Positions 9,263 through 17,137 are shown, counted from the stretch's first letter. The stretch is DNA of 64,000 nt from Fredinandcohnia onubensis (GCF_002734285.1 NZ_NSEA01000016.1:62001-126000); one strand, 5' to 3'. Made by a program: numbers and translations. The notes: a model not told the origin generated them from the sequence alone.

Positions 9263-9948
9263 GCTCTATACACCTCTCTCATCACATCGATGACCGATTT
9301 CCCTTCATTCTCCCTGACTTCTTCGGTATCGAACTCCCTTAACACGACGCCATTATCTAGCAACACGACTTTATCAATTAAATGCTCGATATCATTGATT
9401 TCATGGGTTGTAATGATCACGCCGCGGTCCTCAATTAAATGGCTTGTAAACACATCTGCAATCTGCTCTCGACTAAAAATATCAATCCCCGAAAAAGGCT
9501 CATCCATCAAGACATAGTCAACATCCAATGCAAGTCCAAGGATTAAGTTGACCTTTGCCGTATTTCCCTTTGATAGATCCGAGATTCGGTCCGTTTCTTT
9601 TAATCTAAAAAATTCGAGTAGCTCCTCGGCACGTTTTTGATTCCATGAGTCATAGAAATCTGCCATAAACGTGAATGCTTCGTGAATTTTCATTTGAGGC
9701 AGCATCGTGATTGTATCTGGAATAAACGTAATTTTTTCATAGCTACCTTTATGAATTTTTTCTCCATTAATGAGAATTTCACCACTATTAATTGGAGTTA
9801 GGTTCATAATCGCCTTCATAAGTGTTGTTTTTCCAACACCGTTAATCCCAATCAAACACGTAATCTTTCCTTTTTCAGCAGTGAAGTTTACGCCTTTTAA
9901 CACGGTTTTCCTACCAAACTTCTTGGTTACGTCCTTTACTTCAATCAC
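9259..9948 (-). CDS. ABC transporter ATP-binding protein
   Basis: A 229-residue ABC ATPase. Walker A is GINGVGKTT (34-42), Walker B is VLMDEP (about 150) and the H-loop is TTHE. The signature is LSKGN instead of the usual LSGGQ, a variation seen in YtrB/BcrA-like exporters. It is cotranscribed with the GntR regulator 11 nt upstream and the permease downstream. Confidence 0.92.
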   Translation of the reverse strand: MIEVKDVTKKFGRKTVLKGVNFTAEKGKITCLIGINGVGKTTLMKAIMNLTPINSGEILINGEKIHKGSYEKITFIPDTITMLPQMKIHEAFTFMADFYDSWNQKRAEELLEFFRLKETDRISDLSKGNTAKVNLILGLALDVDYVLMDEPFSGIDIFSREQIADVFTSHLIEDRGVIITTHEINDIEHLIDKVVLLDNGVVLREFDTEEVRENEGKSVIDVMREVYRA

Positions 9949-9959
9949 CCAAATCCCCC

Positions 9960-10325
9960 CTATTCCTTTTCGTACTCTTGTTCAACTATTTTCAATGCCT
10001 CTTGCAAGGGCATATTAATTGACCGAACTGAATGAATAAATGTGGTAACTGCGTCTAATACCAATTCCTCACGAACCATCTTCAATACTTGTTCATCCTT
10101 CGTAATGCGACTAGGTAAATTTCCCTCTGTAAAAATCAACCCTTGTTCCTCCATTTCTTTATACGCACGCTGAGCCGTATTTGGATTTATCTTCAATTGA
10201 TTCGCTAACTCTCTCCTTGACGGAATCTCCTGACCTGGTTCAAAAAAGCCTTTCGCAATTTGTTCCTTAAAAAACTGAATGACTTGAACGTATACAGGAT
10301 CCCGATTATTAAACTTCACATCCAT
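9960..10325 (-). CDS. GntR family (YtrA subfamily) transcriptional regulator
   Basis: 121 residues: an N-terminal winged helix (about 10-75, with SRRELANQLKINPNTAQRAYKEME as recognition region) and only a short C-terminal dimerisation helix, the hallmark of the YtrA subgroup. It is the first gene of the ABC/sigma operon and almost certainly represses it, because its promoter is overlaid by repeated GTATTA-N6-TAATAC palindromes. Confidence 0.93.
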   Translation of the reverse strand: MDVKFNNRDPVYVQVIQFFKEQIAKGFFEPGQEIPSRRELANQLKINPNTAQRAYKEMEEQGLIFTEGNLPSRITKDEQVLKMVREELVLDAVTTFIHSVRSINMPLQEALKIVEQEYEKE

Positions 10326-10355
10326 AGACCCAACTCCTAAAAAAATTTATCCCCC

Positions 10356-10498
10356 GTATTAAAGGGTTAATACACCAAACTCAAAAAGAAAGCTTATTTT
10401 GACAACTGTATTAAACACACCATACAGCTGTGATAAAAAAATTCCGTGGTGTATCAATCACTTAATACACCTTATGAATGTATTATATGGTTAATACA
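10356..10498. promoter_or_regulatory. Cluster of four operator palindromes for the GntR regulator
   Basis: GTATTA-N6-TAATAC occurs perfectly at 10356-10373 and 10480-10497. A third copy, GTATCA-N6-TAATAC, lies at 10451-10468 inside a longer perfect dyad (GGTGTAT/ATACACC, 10448-10471). A degenerate fourth copy is at 10408-10425. One site covers the -10 element, one the start region and two the leader, which suits autorepression by a dimeric GntR protein. Confidence 0.8.
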
Positions 10499-10511
10499 CT
10501 TCAACTGTCAA
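10482..10511 (-). promoter_or_regulatory. Sigma-A promoter of the GntR/ABC/sigma operon
   Basis: TTGACA (10506-10511, minus strand) and TATAAT (10482-10487) are both consensus and 18 bp apart. An operator palindrome lies across the spacer and the -10. The leader to the GntR start is about 150 nt. Confidence 0.85.
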
Positions 10512-10553
10512 CACTAAAAAAGAAATAAATGTAAATAACCTATTGACCACCAA

Positions 10554-10565
10554 GAACAAATGTTC
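10554..10565. promoter_or_regulatory. Candidate LexA (SOS) box
   Basis: GAACAAATGTTC, within the longer dyad AGAACA..TGTTCT, matches the Gram-positive LexA core GAAC-N4-GTTC. A TTGACC at 10543-10548 and a TATAAG at 10569-10574 lie around it on the plus strand with a long 20-bp spacer. No plus-strand gene follows until ywpF, so the target is unclear. Confidence 0.4.
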
Positions 10566-10580
10566 TAATATAAGAGTAAG

Positions 10581-10613
10581 AAAAAGGCCAACCATGTTGT
10601 GACCATGATTGGC
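10581..10613 (-). terminator. Terminator of the ssbB transcript
   Basis: On the minus strand GCCAATCATG and CATGGTTGGC pair (one G-T) around a 7-nt loop, followed by CTTTTT. Confidence 0.8.
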
Positions 10614-10627
10614 GAATATTTGAAGAA

Positions 10628-10729
10628 TTACTGGAGCATCCATCTATCTCTAGAGGAACCTTTTTGAAAAGACGACTGAGGCTGCTTACTGCGAGGTACA
10701 TGAATAGTGGGGATATGTTGACTTTTCAT
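10628..10729 (-). CDS. Possible 33-residue ORF or 3' part of a broken gene
   Basis: An ATG at 10729 opens 33 codons (MKSQHIPTIHVPRSK..). It lacks a good ribosome-binding site. Its frame is the same as the preceding 58-residue ORF, separated by a TAA and ten sense codons, so it may be the tail of one longer gene interrupted by a stop. Confidence 0.25.
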   Translation of the reverse strand: MKSQHIPTIHVPRSKQPQSSFQKGSSRDRWMLQ

Positions 10730-10759
10730 AGTCTGAATTTCTTTTTTACAATTCTCAAA

Positions 10760-10936
10760 TTACAACACCTTCCTTTCTAAAATACGATTGATTTGTAGAA
10801 GCCTTTCATTATAGTTTTGATCAATCTGATCCATGCGTTCTCCAATTTGACCTTGTAATATTTCTAGATGTAATGCAATACCCATAGCAAGCTTATTCAA
10901 CTTATCGTTCATTGTCTTAATCTCATCATTGTTCAT
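10760..10936 (-). CDS. Small coiled-coil protein (58 aa) downstream of ssbB
   Basis: Starts at ATG 10936 behind an excellent AGGAGGTG and ends at TAA 10760. The product is charged and heptad-like (EIKTMNDKLNKLAMGIALHL, then QIGERMDQIDQNYNERLLQI) with no membrane segment. It lies 35 nt after ssbB on the same strand and before the shared terminator. Family unrecognised. Confidence 0.6.
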   Translation of the reverse strand: MNNDEIKTMNDKLNKLAMGIALHLEILQGQIGERMDQIDQNYNERLLQINRILERKVL

Positions 10937-10971
10937 ACATACACCTCCTACTACTCAGACATCAAGGATAT

Positions 10972-11313
10972 TTAATTTTCTACAAGCTCCCTAGGCTTTC
11001 CACCAAGAAATTTAACAGAGTCTGCTAACACTTCAGTCACATACACCCTTTTGCCCTCATTGTTTTGATAGTTCCGGGTTTGAATTCGTCCTGTAACACC
11101 TAGAATGGAACCTTTTTTACAATAATTTGCCGTGTTTTCTGCAGTTTTCTGCCAAAGTGTACAGTTAACAAAATCGGTGTTAATTTCACCACCCGCAGTT
11201 TTAAAATTACGGCTTACCGCGAGTGTCACATGCGCTACAGCTTTCCCGTCCTGGGTGTAACGCAAATCTGGATCACGAGTCAATCTACCAACTAAAATTA
11301 CTTGATTTATCAT
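10972..11313 (-). CDS. ssbB: Single-stranded DNA-binding protein SsbB (competence type)
   Basis: 113 residues: an OB-fold SSB domain ([20 protein letters not shown]..) ending [10 protein letters not shown], without the long linker and acidic DDDLPF-like tip of the housekeeping SsbA. This short form is the competence-induced paralog that protects incoming single-stranded DNA. The start at 11313 has AAGGGGGAAAAC upstream; a longer in-frame extension to 11358 lacks a site. Synteny with ywpF agrees. Confidence 0.93.
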   Translation of the reverse strand: MINQVILVGRLTRDPDLRYTQDGKAVAHVTLAVSRNFKTAGGEINTDFVNCTLWQKTAENTANYCKKGSILGVTGRIQTRNYQNNEGKRVYVTEVLADSVKFLGGKPRELVEN

Positions 11314-11346
11314 ATGTTTTCCCCCTTTGTTAAGTCTAACAGGGCT

Positions 11347-11426
11347 ATCATACTTCACGATTCGACAGAGGTAAAATTAGGAAAAATTAATTATTCAAAG
11401 AATGTCTTTATAAAAAACCGAATTTC
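11347..11426 (-). promoter_or_regulatory. Candidate ComK-dependent promoter of ssbB
   Basis: A -10 TATGAT (minus strand, 11347-11352) lacks a good -35. Upstream lie two AT-boxes close to AAAA-N5-TTTT: AAAA-N5-TTTC at 11414-11426 (7 of 8) and AAAA-N5-TTAT at 11382-11394. Their 19-bp gap is 1 bp off a known K-box spacing. Suggestive only. Confidence 0.35.
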
Positions 11427-11618
11427 TCTACACCTCTTTTACATTTTTTAATCGAAAATAGATTAAACCCAAGAATTATCTAAGGTTCTACAATTTTTTT
11501 AAAAAAGGGACACAATTTTCAGATTCATTTCCTCTTCTTCTACATATAATAACCAAGTAAATATGCTATAATTTAACTACCTTTATTAGTACGAAAGATT
11601 TACAAGGGGGTCAGGGAT

Positions 11619-12056
11619 ATGAAAACGTTTAAGTTGGTGTCACTTAAAGTTCTTCATCAGGACGAACAAGCGGAACGGGTCGAGGATATTCCGTTGATTG
11701 ATGGATTAATCATTAATCGGGAGGATGGAGAAAACCGTTGGATTGTGGAGGCTTTTATTGAAAAACCGTATAAGGCGATTTTCGAAAAAGCAAAACAAGC
11801 CCAAGAAAAGCTTAATCTTCAAGTAACCATTTCAAAAAAATCAAATGATCCCGCCCCCTTAATGGGTGAAGTAAAGATCATTAAGGAAATGGAGAATAGT
11901 GTGAGTGTCCTTTTAGACGGAAACTTAGTTCCAGTTCGACTCAACATGGCTGAGATTGTGTTAACCGATCTTATTAAGCAAGGCTTAGAAGGCGATGGCC
12001 TGCTTGCTGAATTTAAAAACAGACTACAAGAAAAGAAAAAGACGATACAAAGTTAA
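11619..12056 (+). CDS. ywpF: YwpF-like protein
   Basis: 145 residues beginning MKTFKLVSLKVL, the conserved start of the Bacillus YwpF family; function unknown. It is soluble and mixed alpha/beta, with a lysine-rich C-terminus (RLQEKKKTIQS). The ribosome site AAGGGGGTCAGG precedes ATG 11619, and an extended -10 (TGCTATAAT, ending 11572) lies upstream. It diverges from ssbB as in B. subtilis and ends at a two-way terminator. Confidence 0.85.
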   Translation: MKTFKLVSLKVLHQDEQAERVEDIPLIDGLIINREDGENRWIVEAFIEKPYKAIFEKAKQAQEKLNLQVTISKKSNDPAPLMGEVKIIKEMENSVSVLLDGNLVPVRLNMAEIVLTDLIKQGLEGDGLLAEFKNRLQEKKKTIQS

Positions 12057-12086
12057 AAAAGGCAGGACACGATCCCGCCTTTTCTT
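12055..12086. terminator. Bidirectional terminator between ywpF and the lipoprotein gene
   Basis: GGCAGGA and TCCCGCC form a short stem with Ts on both sides (TTTTCTT on plus, six Ts on minus). The minus-strand RNA pairs better because it has a G-U where plus has A-C. Confidence 0.7.
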
Positions 12087-12100
12087 ACGACTACAGAGAC

Positions 12101-12475
12101 TTATTTGCCTCCGCCTGCACCGTTAGTACCACCATTGTCTCCACCAGTGCCACCGCCAGGAGCCATTTCATTGTCACCTAACTCATCATTGTCATCTTTA
12201 CCCACGTCTAGGTCACCATCATTATTGTCATCTTCAATTAGATTTCCGTCACCATTTAAGTCATTATCAATGTTATTCATGTCATTATCACCAGGAACAA
12301 CATCTTCCTCAGGAGTTACATCGTTATCTAGCTCGTTGTTGAAATCCTCACCCGGTGTTTCTAGTCCATCATCCTCCGGAGGCGGATCTTGGTCATCGGC
12401 GTTACAGCCGGTTACTAAAAACACAGCAAGTAAAGATCCCATTAGCTTAAGGAACCATTTTTTGTTCATTTGCAA
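12101..12475 (-). CDS. Acidic, glycine-rich lipoprotein
   Basis: 124 residues. A signal peptide with lipobox LVTGC (Cys at about 24) predicts a lipid-anchored surface protein. After it, almost everything is Asp/Glu/Asn (DNDMNNIDNDLNGDGN..) with a Gly-rich tail. The alternating DNDxDGD pattern resembles calcium-binding low-complexity loops but has no defined fold. It stands alone with its own ribosome site and terminator. Confidence 0.75.
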   Translation of the reverse strand: MQMNKKWFLKLMGSLLAVFLVTGCNADDQDPPPEDDGLETPGEDFNNELDNDVTPEEDVVPGDNDMNNIDNDLNGDGNLIEDDNNDGDLDVGKDDNDELGDNEMAPGGGTGGDNGGTNGAGGGK

Positions 12476-12600
12476 AATCTCCTTTCTGTTTTCTTCTAAG
12501 TATTTTTGTGACCACTTGGTCTTGGCTTAGCTTTCCCCGAAGTATAAAAATGTATCAAAAAAATTACATGATTTATCTCTATTTTTTTATTTGACCAAAT

Positions 12601-12630
12601 AAAAAAACCAGATGATCACTTTCATCCGGT
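12601..12630 (-). terminator. Terminator of fabZ
   Basis: Minus strand: ACCGGATGA and TCATCTGGT (one G-T) around a 6-nt loop, followed by seven Ts. Confidence 0.88.
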
Positions 12631-12644
12631 TTCTACGTTAATCC

Positions 12645-13079
12645 TTATTCTGTTTTTTCACCTAGTGCAAACATAATTTCCGTTTCGCAAACAAGCTCTC
12701 CGTCAACCGTTGCGATCCCTTTTCCTTTGCCGATAGAGCCTCTAAGACGAGTGATCTCGACTTCTAGACGAAGTTGGTCTCCAGGAACTACCTGTCTTTT
12801 AAAGCGACAGTTATCAATTCCAGCAAAGAAAGCAAGTCTGCCTTTGTTTTCTTCTTTTTTTAGCATAGCTACTGCGCCAACCTGTGCTAATGCTTCAACA
12901 ATTAACACGCCCGGCATGACTGGGTATCCAGGAAAATGCCCGTTAAAAAATTCCTCATTCGCCGTTACATTTTTAATGCCTAGCGCACGTTTACCATCTT
13001 CCATTTCAAGGATGCGGTCGACTAATAAAAATGGGTAACGATGGGGAATGATTTCCTTGATTTCATTAATATCGTACAT
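12645..13079 (-). CDS. fabZ: 3-hydroxyacyl-[ACP] dehydratase FabZ
   Basis: 144 residues, full length. Removes water from 3-hydroxyacyl-ACP in the elongation cycle of type II fatty acid synthesis. The hot-dog motif [12 protein letters not shown] carries the catalytic His48, and Glu62 follows in IVEALAQ; the N-terminal [10 protein letters not shown] is typical. It stands alone with its own terminator, next to the EpuA-family and flhOP genes as in other Bacilli. Confidence 0.97.
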   Translation of the reverse strand: MYDINEIKEIIPHRYPFLLVDRILEMEDGKRALGIKNVTANEEFFNGHFPGYPVMPGVLIVEALAQVGAVAMLKKEENKGRLAFFAGIDNCRFKRQVVPGDQLRLEVEITRLRGSIGKGKGIATVDGELVCETEIMFALGEKTE

Positions 13080-13202
13080 CTTTACAATTTCCTCCTCTAT
13101 GTATATAAGGACTTACTGAATAAAGTCAGTATCTTATGCCTATTATAATACAAGTGTTGGGGAAAATCTAAACTTCGTCGGGAAAGCCGTAAATTTCTAA
13201 CC

Positions 13203-13227
13203 ATAAAAAAAGAAGGCATAGGCCCTC
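13203..13227 (-). terminator. Terminator of the EpuA-family gene
   Basis: Minus strand: GAGGGC and GCCTTC with loop CTAT, then seven Ts. Confidence 0.8.
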
Positions 13228-13231
13228 TGTT

Positions 13232-13528
13232 TTATTTTTCTGCATCCTTATTTACAATGTCAACAATATGCTGCCATGTTTCTTTTTTCAAGGCATCACT
13301 TGGCTTACCATCCCCAATGACTCCGTAACCCACAACCACACCGATTAAAATGCTGGCTGCAAAAAGAACAACGACAAGCAAAAGTCGTACCCAAATCGGA
13401 ATTAAGCGAATTCGAATTTTTGATTCGCGCTTTTTCTTAGGTTCTTTTTCCGTATTCTTTTGTTCGTCACGCGTTTTTCGAAAATCTTCGCGCGATTTTA
13501 CTTGTGTATTGTTTAGTTCACTAGTCAC
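13232..13528 (-). CDS. EpuA-family small membrane protein
   Basis: 98 residues. A highly charged cytoplasmic N-terminus (about 1-40) leads into one membrane helix (about 46-68), then the conserved VGYGVIGDGKPSDALKKETW..HIVDIVNK segment outside. This is the EpuA family, often labelled DNA-directed RNA polymerase subunit beta in databases because of a historical misnomer. Function is not established. The start is GTG at 13528 with AAGGAG 8 nt upstream. Confidence 0.8.
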   Translation of the reverse strand: MTSELNNTQVKSREDFRKTRDEQKNTEKEPKKKRESKIRIRLIPIWVRLLLVVVLFAASILIGVVVGYGVIGDGKPSDALKKETWQHIVDIVNKDAEK

Positions 13529-13626
13529 TGAGATTACTCCTTATCTATAGGGTGTTCCAAGAATTGCGATTGTCTGCCTTAAATTATAGTATTCCGTAGG
13601 TTTCTATTTTTATCAAATAGTTTCGG

Positions 13627-14469
13627 TTATCGTAGACCGTTCACAAGCCCCATCATTTGGTCTGAGATAGAGATTGATTTTGCATTGAACTGGTAGGAAC
13701 GTTGTGTCAGTAGTAGATCTGACATTTCGGTTGTTAAATTAACGTTGGACTGTTCTAGTGCTCCTTGTTGCAAACTTACTTGTTCACGTAAGGCCCCTTG
13801 AAGAGAAACGAATACGTCATCTGCTGCGATGCCAAGCTCCGCTAAATCAGGTAACGCAAATTGATTTTGACCTACTCCTTGAAGAAGCTGTGGTTTTTGA
13901 AATTCTACAACGGACAGATTAAATCGTTGCGGCGCACCTATTTCAGGGACAACCGTTATCTCCCCGTTTGCTGATATCTGAATTTCCTTAAACCCATCAA
14001 CAAACGCAATTGGTTCCCCGTCTTGATCGAGTACAGGATTACCACCACTTGTCACAAGAGCAACACGATTTGTTCCGTCATTAGTTGGTGATAAATAAAG
14101 CGCCCCATCCCTTGTGAATCGAGGAACTTGAACTCCATTTTCATCGACTACTATTTGAAGAAATTGATTTTCCTTTGTGAAGGCAATATCAAGTTCACGG
14201 TCCGTTGTTTTTATCGCACCTTGGGTCATCATCATATTTGTAGACCCGAGTTTTGCACCGACACCTACTCGAACACCATTTGGAGTCAAGCGGCCTTCTT
14301 CCTGCGCAGCAACTGGTTGGTTATTAAACTGTTGGGTTAAAAGCTCACTAAAGTTGACCTGGCGTTTTTTATAACCGGTCGTGTCAGTATTGGCTAAATT
14401 ATGCCCAATTGTATCAAGCTGTTTTTGTAACTGACTCATCGTATTGGTTGCTGTTATCATCGAGCGCAT
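13627..14469 (-). CDS. flhP: Flagellar rod/hook-basal body protein FlhP
   Basis: 280 residues of the FlgF/FlgG rod family. The N-terminus has the conserved LDTIGHNLANTDTTGYKK motif and the C-terminus the SNVNLTTEMSDLLLTQRSYQFNAKS helix; both ends form the coiled core of the distal rod. It lies 93 nt after flhO, and both follow mbl in a B. subtilis-like arrangement. Confidence 0.93.
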   Translation of the reverse strand: MRSMITATNTMSQLQKQLDTIGHNLANTDTTGYKKRQVNFSELLTQQFNNQPVAAQEEGRLTPNGVRVGVGAKLGSTNMMMTQGAIKTTDRELDIAFTKENQFLQIVVDENGVQVPRFTRDGALYLSPTNDGTNRVALVTSGGNPVLDQDGEPIAFVDGFKEIQISANGEITVVPEIGAPQRFNLSVVEFQKPQLLQGVGQNQFALPDLAELGIAADDVFVSLQGALREQVSLQQGALEQSNVNLTTEMSDLLLTQRSYQFNAKSISISDQMMGLVNGLR

Positions 14470-14562
14470 CTGAAGACCTCCCTACCATTTCTAATATGTC
14501 TAGCTCCAACTGTCATCGGCTCTAGTTCAAAAGCCAATAATCCGGCACACTTAGGGCTTTTC

Positions 14563-15399
14563 TTATAATCTTCCAATCTCGTTAACCGCTTTGTCCATAC
14601 TCTTATCATACGCCTGAAGAACTTTTTGGTTGGCTTCAAATGTACGGTATGCTGTCATCATTTCCGTCATTGCCTGGGTTACATCCACATTTGAGCCTTC
14701 AAGAAATCCTTGTTTTAGCGTGTATGATACTTCAGGATTTGCCGTTGCATTAGGTAACACCAAACCATCATTCGTACGGAATAATCCATTTCCCTCTTTA
14801 GTTAGGTTTTGTGGATTTTCTGAGTAAGCAATGCCAAGACGCGTTTGGGCAAGCCCATTTACAAGAACACGGCCATCCGCTGTAACCTCAAATTGAGTAC
14901 TATCGACCTGGATTCGATTTCCATTCTCATCTAGTACGTAAAAGCCTTCATTTGTTGTTAAAGAACCGGTTGGGTCAACCGTGAAGTTTCCATTTCTCGT
15001 GTATCTCACATCACCATTTGCATTTTGAACTGCAAAAAACAAAGAGCCCGGTTTGTTAGTCTCAGGATTGATCGGTAAATTTCCGTCCACTAATGCCACA
15101 TCTGTGGAGAGTCCTGTTTCGCGGATATCTCCTTGCTTGAACAGTGGAGTCATTTCCTGCATATACACACCTGTATTCAATCCACCAATCGTACTCGCCG
15201 TCCGAAGGGTACCACCATTTTTAGCAGGACTTTGTATACCCTCAAGACGTTGCATTAACATTTCAGGGAAAGCACGTAAAGAACCTTGGTCCACTTTGTA
15301 GCCAGGTGTATTCGCATTAGCAATGTTATTCGTTAACATTTCCGTACGACGCTGTCCAGCAAGCATTCCAGATGCTGCAGAATAAAATCCACGTAACAT
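14563..15399 (-). CDS. flhO: Flagellar rod/hook-basal body protein FlhO
   Basis: 278 residues, paralogous to FlhP. Begins MLRGFYSAASGMLAGQRRTE with NNIANANTPGYK and ends with SNVDVTQAMTEMMTAYRTFEANQK. FlhO and FlhP are the two distal-rod subunits linking the basal body to the hook. It is upstream of flhP in one transcription unit. Confidence 0.93.
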   Translation of the reverse strand: MLRGFYSAASGMLAGQRRTEMLTNNIANANTPGYKVDQGSLRAFPEMLMQRLEGIQSPAKNGGTLRTASTIGGLNTGVYMQEMTPLFKQGDIRETGLSTDVALVDGNLPINPETNKPGSLFFAVQNANGDVRYTRNGNFTVDPTGSLTTNEGFYVLDENGNRIQVDSTQFEVTADGRVLVNGLAQTRLGIAYSENPQNLTKEGNGLFRTNDGLVLPNATANPEVSYTLKQGFLEGSNVDVTQAMTEMMTAYRTFEANQKVLQAYDKSMDKAVNEIGRL

Positions 15400-15454
15400 G
15401 AACTCACCTCATTTTTCTATCCGAACATAATACTACTATAATAGGATGTTTAAA

Positions 15455-15590
15455 AAGTCGGCTGCAAATGACACATCGAATTTCTGCGTTGGCTTGCTTC
15501 TCCGTTCCTCACGTATATACTGCATACGCTCCGGTACTCAAAGCTGCGCCGCCTTGAAATTCTTGGTCCTTTTCACCCTCCCTTTTAAAC
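15455..15590. repeat. Imperfect ~110-bp palindromic element (MITE-like)
   Basis: Between mbl and flhO is a GC-richer island with long imperfect dyad symmetry: GAATTTC at 15478 mirrors GAAATTC at 15556, with further matches (GCG, GC, CG, CGTAT) toward a centre near 15520. No sensible gene lies inside. It resembles miniature dispersed elements of Bacillus genomes, but only one copy is present here. Confidence 0.45.
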
Positions 15591-15675
15591 CCATACTTAT
15601 ATTTATTATAGTAGGAAATTCCTATTTCTTCATCTGTAAATTTTAGCCACGTAATAAAATGTTGAAATGTTAGAA

Positions 15676-15701
15676 AGGACCTGCCGAGTCGGAAAGGTCC
15701 T
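15676..15701 (-). terminator. Terminator of mbl
   Basis: AGGACCT and AGGTCCT pair around a 12-nt loop; TTTCT follows on minus. Confidence 0.65.
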
Positions 15702-15711
15702 CAATTACGTA

Positions 15712-16713
15712 TTAGACTAATTTTCTTCGTGGAAGCTTATCCAAGTTTTCAAGCATGACGCCTGTACCGATTGCGACACATTCCATTGGGTTTTCAGCAA
15801 TTAATACAGGTACGCGCAATTCCTCAGCTAAAAGCTGATCGATTCCGTGAAGCAATGCTCCACCACCCGTTAAAATCACACCGCGGTCAATGATGTCTGC
15901 AGAAAGCTCAGGTGGTGTACGTTCAAGTACACTTTTCGCAGCTTGTACAATTGCAGAAACCGGCTCACGTAGTGCTTTTTCAATCTCACCAGATTTAATT
16001 GTAAGTGTGCGTGGTAAACCAGTAACCATGTCACGGCCACGAATGTCAATTTCTTCATTACGTGAATCCGGGAATACCGTTGCCACTTGAATTTTAATAT
16101 TCTCTGCTGTTCTTTCACCGATTAATAGCTTGTACTGACGCTTAATATAGCTTAGGATTTCCGCATCAAACGTGTCCCCAGCCATTTTGATGGATGAGGC
16201 GGTAACGATATCGCCCATTGATAGTACAGCCACGTCTGTAGTACCACCGCCAATATCAACTACCATATTTCCGCTAGGTTGGAAAATGTCCATGCCTGCT
16301 CCAATCGCAGCCACTTTTGGTTCTTCCTCAAGATAAATTTTCTTCCCACCGCTTTTTTCAGCTGCTTCCTTGATTGCCTTTTGCTCAACAGAAGTAATAT
16401 TCGTTGGACAACAAATAAGGATTCTTGGCTTTGAAAGAAATCCTTTGACATTTAACTTATTAATAAAGTGCTTTAACATCGCTTCTGTTACATCAAAATC
16501 TGCAATAACACCGTCTTTTAAAGGTCGGATCGCAATAATATTTCCTGGTGTACGACCCACCATGCGTCTTGCTTCTTCACCAACGGCTAAAACCTTGCCA
16601 GTGTTTTTATCTAATGCCACTACAGATGGCTCGTTTAATACAATTCCTTTACCTTTTACGTGTATGAGCACGTTTGCAGTTCCTAGATCAATACCGATAT
16701 CCCTAGCTAACAT
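15712..16713 (-). CDS. mbl: Rod-shape-determining protein Mbl (MreB-like)
   Basis: 333 residues, an actin-fold MreB-family protein. ATP-binding motifs are visible: DIGIDLGTANVLIHVKGKG at the start (phosphate 1), VVDIGGGTTDVAV (phosphate 2) and GVILTGGGALLHG (adenosine). Mbl filaments follow the cell cylinder and guide lateral wall synthesis. Position next to spoIIID identifies it as mbl rather than mreB or mreBH. Confidence 0.96.
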   Translation of the reverse strand: MLARDIGIDLGTANVLIHVKGKGIVLNEPSVVALDKNTGKVLAVGEEARRMVGRTPGNIIAIRPLKDGVIADFDVTEAMLKHFINKLNVKGFLSKPRILICCPTNITSVEQKAIKEAAEKSGGKKIYLEEEPKVAAIGAGMDIFQPSGNMVVDIGGGTTDVAVLSMGDIVTASSIKMAGDTFDAEILSYIKRQYKLLIGERTAENIKIQVATVFPDSRNEEIDIRGRDMVTGLPRTLTIKSGEIEKALREPVSAIVQAAKSVLERTPPELSADIIDRGVILTGGGALLHGIDQLLAEELRVPVLIAENPMECVAIGTGVMLENLDKLPRRKLV

Positions 16714-16861
16714 TTGAGTAACTTTCCTCCTTGCATTTTAAACAAAAATGCATCTATTTTCCTAATAATATATTGTATCACAATTTACCATATAAAATAG
16801 ATATTTTGTAATTTTTTTGTAGGAAAATGTCGTAAATGCAAGAAAGAAAGTCACAGGCATG

Positions 16862-17137
16862 TTATTTCACTGGTTCTTCTTGTAGCTCTTCCTCTTTCTT
16901 GTACTTTAGCTTTGTCGCTTCTCCACCCCGTAAATGTCGTATTGATTTATGATAATCAAGGATTTCTTTTACTTCATTTGCCAATTCGGGATTGATTTCA
17001 GGTAGCCTTTCAGTTAAATCTTTATGGACAGTACTTTTGGAAACGCCAAATTCCTTCGCAATGACGCGAACTGTTTTTCTTGTCTCCACGATATACTTTC
17101 CAATCTTGATAGTTCGTTCTTTGATGTAATCGTGCAC
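16862..17137 (-). CDS. spoIIID: Sporulation transcriptional regulator SpoIIID
   Basis: 91 residues with the helix-turn-helix VIAKEFGVSKSTVHKDL and basic tail HLRGGEATKLKYKKEEE. In the mother cell SpoIIID binds many sigma-E and sigma-K promoters. The correct start is GTG 17137 (VHDYIKERTIKIG), matching the family; a longer frame to 17197 has no family support. No clear sigma-E promoter was found in 17138-17430, which holds no gene. Confidence 0.96.
   Translation of the reverse strand: MHDYIKERTIKIGKYIVETRKTVRVIAKEFGVSKSTVHKDLTERLPEINPELANEVKEILDYHKSIRHLRGGEATKLKYKKEEELQEEPVK

Noticed and set aside
12105-12530. Plus-strand Ser/Pro-rich frame opposite the acidic lipoprotein
   Set aside because: Antisense of Asp codons; the minus strand has a lipobox and a ribosome site.
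15446-15646. 66-codon plus frame between flhO and mbl
   Set aside because: It reads through the palindromic element and has no ribosome site.
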